Below, in pieces: positions 7,755 through 14,361 of a DNA stretch of 25,899 bases. The number at the start of each line of letters is the position of its first letter. The stretch's first letter is position 1. The position numbers and the translations under genes were made by a program. The notes below the pieces were generated by a model that saw only the letters and a list, made by a program, of their open reading frames with translations, made no database searches and had not been told where the DNA came from. The stretch is from IMG/VR virus record IMGVR_UViG_3300042450_000011, positions 1-25,899 of that record; one strand, given 5' to 3'. This stretch comes from a virus.

Positions 7755-8098
7755 TGACTATAGTTCGCTATGAGAACCTCACGATTAATAACGTCACCAA
7801 CGGGGTTGATACCGTTGGCGAATACACGACCACTATTACTCCGTGGTTTGAGACGCGAGGACTAATAGAGGATGTATCTAATTCATTACGGATAAGCGAG
7901 AGATATAGAGTCTATCAAGACTTGGTAAAGATCACGGTTAACTACACTCCGAACAATAAAGAGATCGTAGATAATCAAAACTTGTATAGTATTACTTGGC
8001 GCGGATTCGATTGGAGAATTACGGACATCAGGGAATCGAATGATCGGATGAAGGTAACTTATACTTGTTACCGCAACGACCCGGAGACGCCAGTATGA
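7754..8098 (+). CDS. Head-tail joining protein (stopper-like)
   Basis: The frame is open from a GTG at 7706, but the likely start is ATG 7754, which overlaps the preceding TAA (TAATG), giving 114 residues. The protein is beta-rich and has the SPP1 gp16 / phage head-tail-joining pattern. The segments 'GVDTVGEYTTTITPWFETRGLIEDVSNSLR' and 'NLYSITWRGFDWRITDIRESNDRMKVTYTCYR' (a 'G..y.i..v......r...l.c.r' ending) fit that family of about 110 residues. It would seal the connector and hold DNA in the head before tail attachment. Its place between connector and tail terminator agrees. Confidence 0.72.
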   Translation: MTIVRYENLTINNVTNGVDTVGEYTTTITPWFETRGLIEDVSNSLRISERYRVYQDLVKITVNYTPNNKEIVDNQNLYSITWRGFDWRITDIRESNDRMKVTYTCYRNDPETPV

Positions 8099-8520
8099 CA
8101 ACCCAGAATAATCCTTATGTGTACGCCCAAGCAATTCAATATCAACTGGCGGCGATTGTTGACCCCGTTCCAGTCTATGCAAACTTTAATCGGAACTGGG
8201 CAACAGAAGAAAAGTTTATAACGTGGCAACTGCGGAACGTCCATCAGCCCGTGTACACTGGACAGACTCAGGATAACAAAGGAATAGATACGCCGATCTT
8301 TCAGACTTCGATATTTTGTAAGGCTATGGCAGACGCTTTTAATCTGGGCAACACGATACTGCAAGAATTGCACGGCTACAGTGGATTATTCGGTAGTCTG
8401 GCAGAAGGATTTTTTATTGCTAAAGCTGACGTACACTGGTTATACAATACCTATGATAACGAGTTAGGCATGAATCAAATTATACTAGATGTAAAAATGG
8501 ACATTCCAACATCATCATAA
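8095..8520 (+). CDS. Probable tail terminator / completion protein
   Basis: The frame is open from a TTG at 8065, but ATG 8095 overlaps the previous stop (ATGA) and is preferred, giving 141 residues. The layout resembles tail-terminator proteins (DUF3168 / gpU type): a short N-terminal helix (YVYAQAIQYQLAAIVDPVPVYANF), a strand with 'FITWQLRNVHQPVY', a helix in the middle (FCKAMADAFNLGNTILQELHG), and a final strand. These proteins cap the tail tube and set the head-joining end. The assignment rests mostly on position, size and pattern; the match is not close enough to be certain. Confidence 0.5.
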   Translation: MTTQNNPYVYAQAIQYQLAAIVDPVPVYANFNRNWATEEKFITWQLRNVHQPVYTGQTQDNKGIDTPIFQTSIFCKAMADAFNLGNTILQELHGYSGLFGSLAEGFFIAKADVHWLYNTYDNELGMNQIILDVKMDIPTSS

Positions 8521-8556
8521 GACAAAATTTCTTAACTTTTATTTAAAGGAATTATT

Positions 8557-9081
8557 ATGGCACTGATTAATAAAATTTTACCCGGATACACAGCTACTCT
8601 CTGGATGCAATCTGCGGCAACTCCAACCCCTTTTTCTATTGCTAATCTTTCAACGTGGACAGGTTGGGTAGAAGAACTCGTAGGAACGTCTGCTGGAGGT
8701 GTAGGTTCTACAGGTATGGCGGTTCCTGTTGAGGCTGTACCTGCTTTTGGTTCTGATGATGCTGTAGCAGCTTACTCGGTCGCTGGCGCAAGAACTGGCG
8801 CGAAGGTCACGACGCAGAATCAAGTAACTTCATTAACGGTTACTTCTGCTTGGAATCCTGCCGACGTGGCACAATTGCAAATCCGTGAAGATGGATATGG
8901 CGGTACAGTTGTTCGCACCTATGTAGTAGCAGTTTATGACGGCACCGATACTGTCGCTTATGCCTTCAATGGTATGGTCGGTGGTTTGAAGTGGGATTTG
9001 CAGCCTAACGCTGAAAACAAGTTCGAGTTCACTATCCATCCTATTGGTGGATTGAACTACGGCTGGTCTAACAACACCTAA
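8557..9081 (+). CDS. Major tail tube protein
   Basis: This 174-residue protein is most likely the subunit that stacks in hexameric rings to form the tail tube. It starts with 'MALINKILPGYTATLWM', has a central 'TTQNQVTSLTVTSAWNPADVAQLQIREDGYGG' stretch, and ends in a beta-rich 'AENKFEFTIHPIGGLNYGW'. Composition is Ala/Gly/Thr/Val-rich, typical of tube proteins. A strong AAAGGA site (8545-8550) follows a 36-base gap, as expected for a highly expressed structural gene, and a hairpin follows the stop. Position just before the chaperone pair and tape measure supports the call. It could alternatively be a tail-assembly protein of similar fold. Confidence 0.8.
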   Translation: MALINKILPGYTATLWMQSAATPTPFSIANLSTWTGWVEELVGTSAGGVGSTGMAVPVEAVPAFGSDDAVAAYSVAGARTGAKVTTQNQVTSLTVTSAWNPADVAQLQIREDGYGGTVVRTYVVAVYDGTDTVAYAFNGMVGGLKWDLQPNAENKFEFTIHPIGGLNYGWSNNT

Positions 9082-9086
9082 GAGAT

Positions 9087-9108
9087 GAGCCGCCCTTCGG
9101 GGCGGTTC
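9087..9108 (+). promoter_or_regulatory. TTCG-loop hairpin after the tail tube gene
   Basis: CCGCCC (9090-9095), a TTCG tetraloop, and GGGCGG (9100-9105) form a perfect six-base-pair stem. G9087, A9088 and G9089 extend it by pairing with C9108, T9107 and T9106, one of these being G-T. No proper T tract follows. The 3' arm contains the only G-rich sequence upstream of ATG 9117, so the structure would hide the ribosome site of the next gene. It may lower expression after the abundant tube protein or stabilise the tube mRNA. Confidence 0.6.
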
Positions 9109-9116
9109 TACAATAT

Positions 9117-9341
9117 ATGACAACAAATAATTCCGCAGCACTTCTCGAATACATAATTCATCAGGCTAACTCAGGCCAGAAAAATTGGTTCAGTCACCAG
9201 CAGCAGCGCATAGCTGGAATTCATCTAGCCTATGAGATAGCAAAGAACCACGCCGACACAATGACGCCGGAGGAGGTAGCAGATTACACAGTCGCTCTGA
9301 ATAACGAAATCTATAAAAAGATAGTCGTTAAGGGTGAGTAA
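9117..9341 (+). CDS. Small protein of unknown function downstream of the tail tube
   Basis: I do not recognise this 74-residue product. It is predicted helical, with no membrane segment or signal peptide: a 'LLEYIIHQANSGQKNWFSHQQQRIAGIHLAYEIAKNH' helix pair followed by an acidic 'MTPEEVADYTVALNNEIYKKI' helix. The stop overlaps the next ATG (TAATG at 9339-9343). The only G-rich ribosome site candidate lies inside the TTCG hairpin. Its place between tube and tape measure suggests a tail-assembly role, but nothing in the sequence shows it. Confidence 0.6.
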   Translation: MTTNNSAALLEYIIHQANSGQKNWFSHQQQRIAGIHLAYEIAKNHADTMTPEEVADYTVALNNEIYKKIVVKGE

Positions 9342-9859
9342 TGGCTAACACCGCTAACACTACGGTAAAATTTACAGGCTTCAAAGAACTAAAAGATGTA
9401 TTTCAAGAGTTATCGGACAACTTTGGCCCAAAAGATAATCAAGCGATACTTAAAAAGTCCGTAAGACAGGCTATGCTGCCCGTTCTCGCTCAGGCAATAG
9501 CATTAGTCCCACGAGACACTGGCGCGCTGGCAGCGTCTCTACGGGTCGAATCTAGGCGTCCGACTGGAAAAGACAAGAGGTCAAAGTATATAAGCGAGAC
9601 TGATACAGTAATTGGGCTGGTTACAACGGCTCCCGGAAAGAAGTTAGCAAAAACGAAATTTACTAATAGAAAGACTGGTGAAAAGCAGGTCGGAATAAAA
9701 AGTGATATGAGAGCAGCAGCGGTAGAGTTTGGGACAAAGAATATGGTAGGAACTCCATTTCTACGTCCAGCATTAGAAGGAGAGGCGGGAATTGTACTTA
9801 ATCATCTATCAGGATTAATAAAACAAAACTTAGATAAATTTAAATCGAAGAAAATATAA
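9341..9859 (+). CDS. HK97 gp10-like minor tail/connector protein
   Basis: This 172-residue protein shows the HK97-gp10 pattern: 'FTGFKELKDVFQELSDNF' at the start, then 'ALVPRDTGALAASLRVE' and a late 'AAAVEFGTKNMVGTPFLRPALEGE'. The 'P.DTG.L..S' and 'EFGT....P.PFLRPA' motifs are hallmarks of that family, which in HK97 is involved in joining head to tail. In HK97-like phages it normally sits before the tail tube gene; here it follows it, an unusual order. A basic linker (about residues 65-120: GKDKRSKY, KKLAKTKFTNRKTGEKQ) interrupts the middle and may contact nucleic acid or partners. Confidence 0.8.
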   Translation: MANTANTTVKFTGFKELKDVFQELSDNFGPKDNQAILKKSVRQAMLPVLAQAIALVPRDTGALAASLRVESRRPTGKDKRSKYISETDTVIGLVTTAPGKKLAKTKFTNRKTGEKQVGIKSDMRAAAVEFGTKNMVGTPFLRPALEGEAGIVLNHLSGLIKQNLDKFKSKKI

Positions 9860-9870
9860 AAGGATAAGAC

Positions 9871-10338
9871 ATGAATAAGCTAGAGAAAGCATTAGGTTCA
9901 CAGTTCGTAAAGCATAAAGAAAGCGTAAGGACTCGCTCATTCACTATGGGCGGTCATACCTTTAAAGTTAAAGTACCGCTTACAAAAGAATTTGAGGAGA
10001 TGCAGGTTCGAATGGAGTTGATAGATGATGAAATCATCGACATTTACTACCAAGATCTGATTAAAGATTTAGAAGAAGGCGAGAACTGTCACATTACTGA
10101 GGACGATGTTCTGGTAGACGGCAACTCTATGAAGGCGGCGGCAACGAATAAAAGAATACTGGAGCAACGTATTACAGAACTATTCAGACTGCTAGTACCA
10201 GAAGAAGCAGACTTTGATATGGCTAACATCACCTACCCTATGATAGATGAGTTATTCCCTCTGCCGATTCAGCTACAGGTGATTAAGAATATCAGCGAGA
10301 CAGTCTCTCCCGGATACGAGGAAGCAAAGGGAAAATAA
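9871..10338 (+). CDS. Tail assembly chaperone, short form (gpG-like)
   Basis: This 155-residue protein has the position, size and behaviour of the lambda gpG analogue. Such chaperones coat the tape measure during tail assembly and are not in the finished tail. The N-terminal third is beta-like (SFTMGGHTFKVKVPLTKEFEEMQVRM), and the rest is helical and acidic with an embedded 'RILEQRITELFRLLVPEE'. An AAAGGA site lies just upstream. The last two sense codons, GGA AAA, precede the stop and form part of the slippery heptamer that lets some ribosomes enter the next frame. Sequence match to named chaperone families is not visible by eye, so the call rests on context and the frameshift. Confidence 0.75.
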   Translation: MNKLEKALGSQFVKHKESVRTRSFTMGGHTFKVKVPLTKEFEEMQVRMELIDDEIIDIYYQDLIKDLEEGENCHITEDDVLVDGNSMKAAATNKRILEQRITELFRLLVPEEADFDMANITYPMIDELFPLPIQLQVIKNISETVSPGYEEAKGK

Positions 10339-10682
10339 CGGGGTCAGTCCGTAGGCAGGTAAAAGCGATGCTTACGGCTAATGGAACTGATCCTGACAGC
10401 ATAGACGAAGAACGCTTTACCGATATTTGTATTATGTATGCCGACGGGCTTATCGGGAATCGTGGGATGTTAGAAGTGCTAGGATCATTGACTGGCGCGA
10501 TATATAATTACATGAGGTCGGAAAATCAGACCGCTTTTAAACTACAAGACATCATACCGAAGGCGTATGAATATTTATACCCACCGCTGACGAAGGAACA
10601 AAAAGACGCAGCCGCTAATACGGCTTTGCAAAGTTATATGAGATCAGCACCGAACGCACCCAAGAAAATCTTTAAGGGGTAA
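9871..10682 (+). CDS. Tail assembly chaperone, -1 frameshift fusion (gpGT-like)
   Basis: Slippage by one base at G GGA AAA (10329-10335) would carry ribosomes past the stop at 10336-10338 into the -1 frame. From the codon at 10335 that frame reads ITGSVRRQVKAM and continues with no stop to 10682, giving a fusion of about 270 residues. I checked the intervening codons one by one. Lambda makes its gpGT by the same mechanism at GGGAAAG. The fused tail (GDP-like 'ANGTDPDSIDEERFTDICIMYADG...') would be the gpT-like tape-measure-binding part. The efficiency cannot be read from the sequence. Confidence 0.78.
10329..10335 (+). promoter_or_regulatory. -1 ribosomal frameshift slippery heptamer GGGAAAA
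   Basis: The heptamer fits the X XXY YYZ rule in the zero frame (AAG GGA AAA TAA), so P- and A-site tRNAs can re-pair after sliding back. The zero-frame stop TAA follows at once, which also favours slippage. A small stem of ACGG (10338-10341) with CCGT (10349-10352) starts three bases after the heptamer; it is short and may contribute little. Lambda's own site also lacks a strong stimulatory structure. Confidence 0.8.
10368..10682 (+). CDS. Tail chaperone downstream frame (gpT-like)
   Basis: This 104-residue frame begins at an ATG but is open further upstream and continuous with the frameshift product. I therefore read it chiefly as the C-terminal part of the fused chaperone. It contains 'LTANGTDPDSIDEERFTDICIMYADGLIGNRGMLEVLGSLTGAIYNYM', helical and acidic, and ends in basic 'RSAPNAPKKIFKG'. 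An AGG at 10357-10359 eight bases before the ATG could allow some independent translation. Its stop is directly followed by the tape measure ATG, as gpT abuts the tape measure in lambda. Confidence 0.7.
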   Translation: MLTANGTDPDSIDEERFTDICIMYADGLIGNRGMLEVLGSLTGAIYNYMRSENQTAFKLQDIIPKAYEYLYPPLTKEQKDAAANTALQSYMRSAPNAPKKIFKG

Positions 10683-12635
10683 ATGATGGGAATGTTAGCA
10701 AGACTTGGCGTAGTTCTGGGGCTGGACTCAGCAGAGTTTCAGAAGGGCATTGAGGGTGCTGATCGCAGTCTCGCAAAATTTGCTCATAATGCACAGCAAG
10801 CCGCAACTCTAGCAAGTGCCGCGTTCGTTGCAATGACCTACAAGGCGTTATCTTACGGTGACGCTATCTCTGATACTGCCAAAGCTAATGAAGTCGCTGT
10901 AGCCTCTATACTAGCCCTTTCTAAGGGTTTAGCACAAAACGGGGGTAACGCAGACAACGCTACTAAACTTATATCATCATTTACTGCAAAGGTCGGCGAA
11001 GCCGCACAGGGTTCACTAGGCGCACAACAAGCCTTCGGTCGTTTGGGGGTTTCATTAAATGATCTAGCTAAACTAAGCCCCGATAAACTTTTTGACAAGA
11101 CGCTATATTCTATAGCTGCACTACAAGACCCTATTACTAGAAACGCTGCGGCTATGGAGATGTTCGGTCGCGCTGCGAAGGGGGTGGACTTTGTAGGTTT
11201 GGCTAACGGAACCCAAGTGGCGCGGGATAAGTTTAAGGCTTATGCGGCGGCGGTAGAAGAAGCCGGAAGGTTGCATGATGCTTTAAGCGCAAAAGCTGGT
11301 CAGACAATGTTGATGTTCACTAACGCGGTTATCCCTACGCTTGGGACGCTGTTCGATCACTGGAATAAAAATACCGCAGCGTCCAAATTCTTTTTTGAGA
11401 AATTAGAATGGTTTGTTAAACATGCGGCGGTTGGAATAAATACGCTGGCATCGGCGGTGGCTCAACTTGCCGATACTCTAGTATTTATGGGGTCATCATT
11501 AGCTAAAGTATTATCTGGTGACTTCAAAGGTATATCAGCAGCCTACGATGAATTAAAGGCAAAGAATCAAGCAACGTGGGCTGACAATCAGAAATTGATG
11601 CAGAGTATTTTTCACCCAGAAGAACAGGCTCCCTCTGGTGCGGCTGGTACGGGAAGATCTGTAACCGCTGCAAAAGACCCAGACGCTGCAAAGGCTTTAG
11701 CCCTAGATCATCAGATCGGTCTGGCAGAAAGACTATCCGCAGAATACATAAGGCAGAACAAACTTGCTTTAGATCAGGTAACGACTCGCGCTGAGATAGC
11801 GGTATACGCGCAACGCGAACAGAAAGTAAGAATGGACGTTCTTAATGTAGAACAACAACTTAGCAACCAAATCGCACAAGTAGAATTAAAGATTCTTGAC
11901 GCTCGAATTATGGGCAATGAGAAGCTGGCGGTAGTCCTAGAGCAGCAGCGAAACATCATACAAGAACAGGGAAGGATGTACGTCGAGCAGACCGAATCAA
12001 CGATCCGCAACATACAGTCCCAACAATATTCATTTACTTTTGGTTGGGAGAAATCTTTTAATCAGTTTAATGATGACGCTCAGAACTATGCCAATATGGG
12101 AGAGAACGCTTTTAGTATGTTCACCAATACTATTGGATCAGCGATAGATGAATTCGCAGCTAACGGAACCAAATCATTTGGCAAATTTACGCTAAGTATT
12201 ATAGCTGACATAGCTAAAATGATCGCTAAGTTCTACGCAATGCAATTGGCAATGATGGCGGTAGGATTTATTACGAGTGCGTTTGGTGGTGGTGGAATGG
12301 GGAAGGGTGGCTCAATGAAGGGCGGGTTTATGCCTTCTGGGATGACTGGCACTGGATTTGCAGCAGAAGGCGGAGAGATCGGCGGCCCAACTATCGTGGG
12401 AGAGAAAGGCCCAGAACTTTTTATCCCGTCCGGAAGGGGGAATGTCATACCGAACAATAGACTGTCGGATGCTCTTAGCCCTAGCACTCAACCATCGGTT
12501 GTATATAATGGCCCGTACATCGCGCAAATGTCAGCCATAGACACCCAATCAGCACTTCAGTTCCTATCGAAAAACAAAATGGGTGTATGGGCGGCGAATC
12601 AATCCGCGAACCGATCCGTTCCAGTGAACAGGTAA
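10683..12635 (+). CDS. Tail tape measure protein
   Basis: This 650-residue protein sets tail length and is probably ejected with the DNA. It is helix-rich with Ala/Gln-rich stretches (residues about 20-130 and 330-450). Its C-terminal part shows the typical tape-measure ending: a hydrophobic 'MAVGFITSAFGGGGMGKG' segment and then 'AEGGEIGGPTIVGEKGPELFIPSG'. At about 1.5 angstrom per residue the tail would be near 100 nm. Three in-frame ATGs lie close together (10683, 10686, 10692). The AAGGGG at 10674-10679 is better spaced for 10686, so the true start may be one codon later. The internal 'LTLATLASAAFVAMTYK'-like region may be membrane-active. It follows the chaperone pair directly. Confidence 0.92.
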   Translation: MMGMLARLGVVLGLDSAEFQKGIEGADRSLAKFAHNAQQAATLASAAFVAMTYKALSYGDAISDTAKANEVAVASILALSKGLAQNGGNADNATKLISSFTAKVGEAAQGSLGAQQAFGRLGVSLNDLAKLSPDKLFDKTLYSIAALQDPITRNAAAMEMFGRAAKGVDFVGLANGTQVARDKFKAYAAAVEEAGRLHDALSAKAGQTMLMFTNAVIPTLGTLFDHWNKNTAASKFFFEKLEWFVKHAAVGINTLASAVAQLADTLVFMGSSLAKVLSGDFKGISAAYDELKAKNQATWADNQKLMQSIFHPEEQAPSGAAGTGRSVTAAKDPDAAKALALDHQIGLAERLSAEYIRQNKLALDQVTTRAEIAVYAQREQKVRMDVLNVEQQLSNQIAQVELKILDARIMGNEKLAVVLEQQRNIIQEQGRMYVEQTESTIRNIQSQQYSFTFGWEKSFNQFNDDAQNYANMGENAFSMFTNTIGSAIDEFAANGTKSFGKFTLSIIADIAKMIAKFYAMQLAMMAVGFITSAFGGGGMGKGGSMKGGFMPSGMTGTGFAAEGGEIGGPTIVGEKGPELFIPSGRGNVIPNNRLSDALSPSTQPSVVYNGPYIAQMSAIDTQSALQFLSKNKMGVWAANQSANRSVPVNR

Positions 12636-12638
12636 ACT

Positions 12639-13319
12639 ATGAGCCTTAATACGATCTTAATTAATAGCGAGTCGGTAGGGATCAACGACCATCGCTTTGT
12701 CGGTCAAGTAGTCAGCCGGAATCAGAGAATAGCGACCGCAGAGATTGTAACGGTCGTTCCTTTCGCGTTCGAGATGAAGCCGCATAACTATTTGAAATAC
12801 AGCCAAAGCAGAGGGCTTCTTAATTCCCTACGAATTCCTGATAAGTCTTTAGAGCAATACTTGAATTTTGGTGCTACTGGATGGGTCAACTACATAGCAT
12901 ATCAGGGAGACATGAGTTCTGGCTCTATCGAATTATGCGAGTGGCAGATTGCATCAGCAGCAAAAGTTCTGGTACTTGGCTCCCTTCCTAGTATTGGCGC
13001 CGGACTCTATATAGTTAAAGCCGGAGACTTCTGTCAGGTCGGCAGATATTCCTACATTGCCACAGCAGACGTAGTTAGAGGCTCCGGGTTGACCGTTAAC
13101 ATCCCAGTCCACCGTAACCTAATCACAGAACTTCTCAGCCCCGTAGCGGCGGTTATAGGGCAGTATGGAACAACGGTAGCAATGGGTGGCAATTCTTATA
13201 CTGGCTGCACCTTCCCAGTTATCCTTCGGGACTACCCCGCCTACAACTTAATTCCGATGCAGAATGATTCGTTTATAAGTTGGCAGGGAACATTCAAAGC
13301 GTTTGAGGCAGTCCTATGA
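12639..13319 (+). CDS. Tail tip protein of unknown fold, downstream of tape measure
   Basis: This 226-residue protein occupies the place of the lambda gpM/gpL genes, but I cannot match it to them. It is beta-rich, with 'NSESVGINDHRFVGQVVSRNQRIATAEIVTVVPFAFEM' near the start and 'VLRDYPAYNLIPMQNDSFISWQGTFKAFEAVL' (with a final aromatic-rich strand) at the end. It has only three cysteines, so the iron-sulfur cluster typical of lambda gpL is unlikely. It is probably a distal tail or tip component that forms a ring between tube and tip. The ATG follows the tape-measure stop by three bases. The stop overlaps the next gene by four bases (ATGA). Confidence 0.65.
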   Translation: MSLNTILINSESVGINDHRFVGQVVSRNQRIATAEIVTVVPFAFEMKPHNYLKYSQSRGLLNSLRIPDKSLEQYLNFGATGWVNYIAYQGDMSSGSIELCEWQIASAAKVLVLGSLPSIGAGLYIVKAGDFCQVGRYSYIATADVVRGSGLTVNIPVHRNLITELLSPVAAVIGQYGTTVAMGGNSYTGCTFPVILRDYPAYNLIPMQNDSFISWQGTFKAFEAVL

Positions 13320-13921
13320 ATGTTATTCCACCAGTTGACGGCACTAATAACATTCGCTACGCGGACTTCCTTCGGATCACTACGCCGGAGGAGGTTTTTT
13401 TAATATCATCAGCCCCGTCTACACTTACCATTCCAGAAATAGACGCGCAACCATTCTCTGGTCTAGGGATATTATTAAAAGCGGGAGATGCGACTAGAGA
13501 TATAAAGTCTACAGCCAACGAGACTACATTCTCTTTTGCTGGAATTGATACGGCGTTTCTAGGCTTCGTATTAAGTAAGAATATAAAGGGTTCGCAGATC
13601 GAGGCGTGGAAAGGATTTTTCGGCACTAATGGAGAGTTGCTAACAACGGGCGGCACTGGTGGGCTATATCAATATTTTAACGGTTATATAACGAGCTTTG
13701 CTATTTCTGAGGAGTGGATAGAAGAAGCTAGATCGTATATTGGTGTTATAACGGTATCAGCCTCATCAATTCAAATGATTTTGCAGAATAGAACAGCCGG
13801 AAGATATACCAATGATAATGCGTGGCAATTTTTTGCTCCGGGGGATACGAGCATGAATAGAGTGGCTTTTATAACCACTATTAATTATAACTTCGGCAAA
13901 GATGCTAAAGCGAATTCGTGA
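13316..13921 (+). CDS. Minor tail protein (DUF2163/BR0599-like)
   Basis: This 201-residue protein resembles the DUF2163/BR0599-type minor tail proteins by its C-terminal pattern 'LQNRTAGRYTND..W..FAPGDTSM.RVAFI', a Gly/Arg/Asn-rich turn followed by a proline-Asp loop. The preceding part is beta-rich (TFSFAGIDTAFLGFVLSKNIKGSQIEAWKGFFG). It contains no cysteine, unlike lambda gpL. It would form part of the tail tip complex. ATG 13316 overlaps the upstream stop, and its own stop overlaps the GTG of the next gene (GTGA). The match is by pattern only. Confidence 0.6.
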   Translation: MNVIPPVDGTNNIRYADFLRITTPEEVFLISSAPSTLTIPEIDAQPFSGLGILLKAGDATRDIKSTANETTFSFAGIDTAFLGFVLSKNIKGSQIEAWKGFFGTNGELLTTGGTGGLYQYFNGYITSFAISEEWIEEARSYIGVITVSASSIQMILQNRTAGRYTNDNAWQFFAPGDTSMNRVAFITTINYNFGKDAKANS

Positions 13922-14361
13922 TAAGAAAATCTAATAAATTTGACAAAGCCGACTGGACTGAAATGCTGCGAATGTTTAAGCTGGAAAGCGACGTCGAGTT
14001 CCTTCGGGCATTAGAGAACCCAGACTGGTGGAGTCAGTTATTTGATACCATTAATTCTGGGCTAGGGATAATTTTTATAGAGCCGGGAAAGGGGTTGATA
14101 ATGGGGATGATAGTCCCTTCTTTGTGGTGTAATAAGACGTTCGGACTACATGAATTGGCGTGGTATGTGAAGCCAGAATACAGGAAGTCTACTGTAGGTT
14201 ATAGGCTATTTAATGAGTTTGTGAAATATGGAAACCAATTGAAGGATGATGGTAGGGTGACATATTTAGTTCTGGGTAAATTGCATAATAGCCCATCTTT
14301 GAATTACGGGAAATATGGATTTAAGAAAATGGAAGAAACGTGGATAAAAGATCTTTCTTAA
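13918..14361 (+). CDS. GNAT-family N-acetyltransferase
   Basis: This 147-residue protein looks like a GNAT acetyltransferase, which transfers acetyl from acetyl-CoA to an amine. The core is 'GLIMGMIVPSLWCNKTFGLHELAWYVKPEYRKSTVGYRLFNEFVKYG'. There 'ELAWYVKPEYR' is the beta4 strand, and 'RKSTVGYRL' stands at the CoA pyrophosphate loop (usually R/Q-x-x-G-x-G/A; here the first Gly is replaced). The end 'LNYGKYGFKKMEETW' is the usual beta6/beta7 segment. The start is GTG, overlapping the preceding stop; the end overlaps the next gene by 22 bases. It sits where lambda carries K and I. The substrate is unknown; it could be a virion protein, a host protein or a small molecule. Confidence 0.78.
   Translation: MIRKSNKFDKADWTEMLRMFKLESDVEFLRALENPDWWSQLFDTINSGLGIIFIEPGKGLIMGMIVPSLWCNKTFGLHELAWYVKPEYRKSTVGYRLFNEFVKYGNQLKDDGRVTYLVLGKLHNSPSLNYGKYGFKKMEETWIKDLS

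Noticed and set aside
8065-8094. Upstream TTG extension of the probable tail terminator
   Set aside because: ATG 8095 with an ATGA overlap is better supported; the extension lies in the preceding gene.
12358-12540. Forward-strand second frame within the tape measure C-terminus
   Set aside because: It overlaps the diagnostic tape-measure ending (VGEKGPELFIPSG), has no ribosome site, and resembles nothing.
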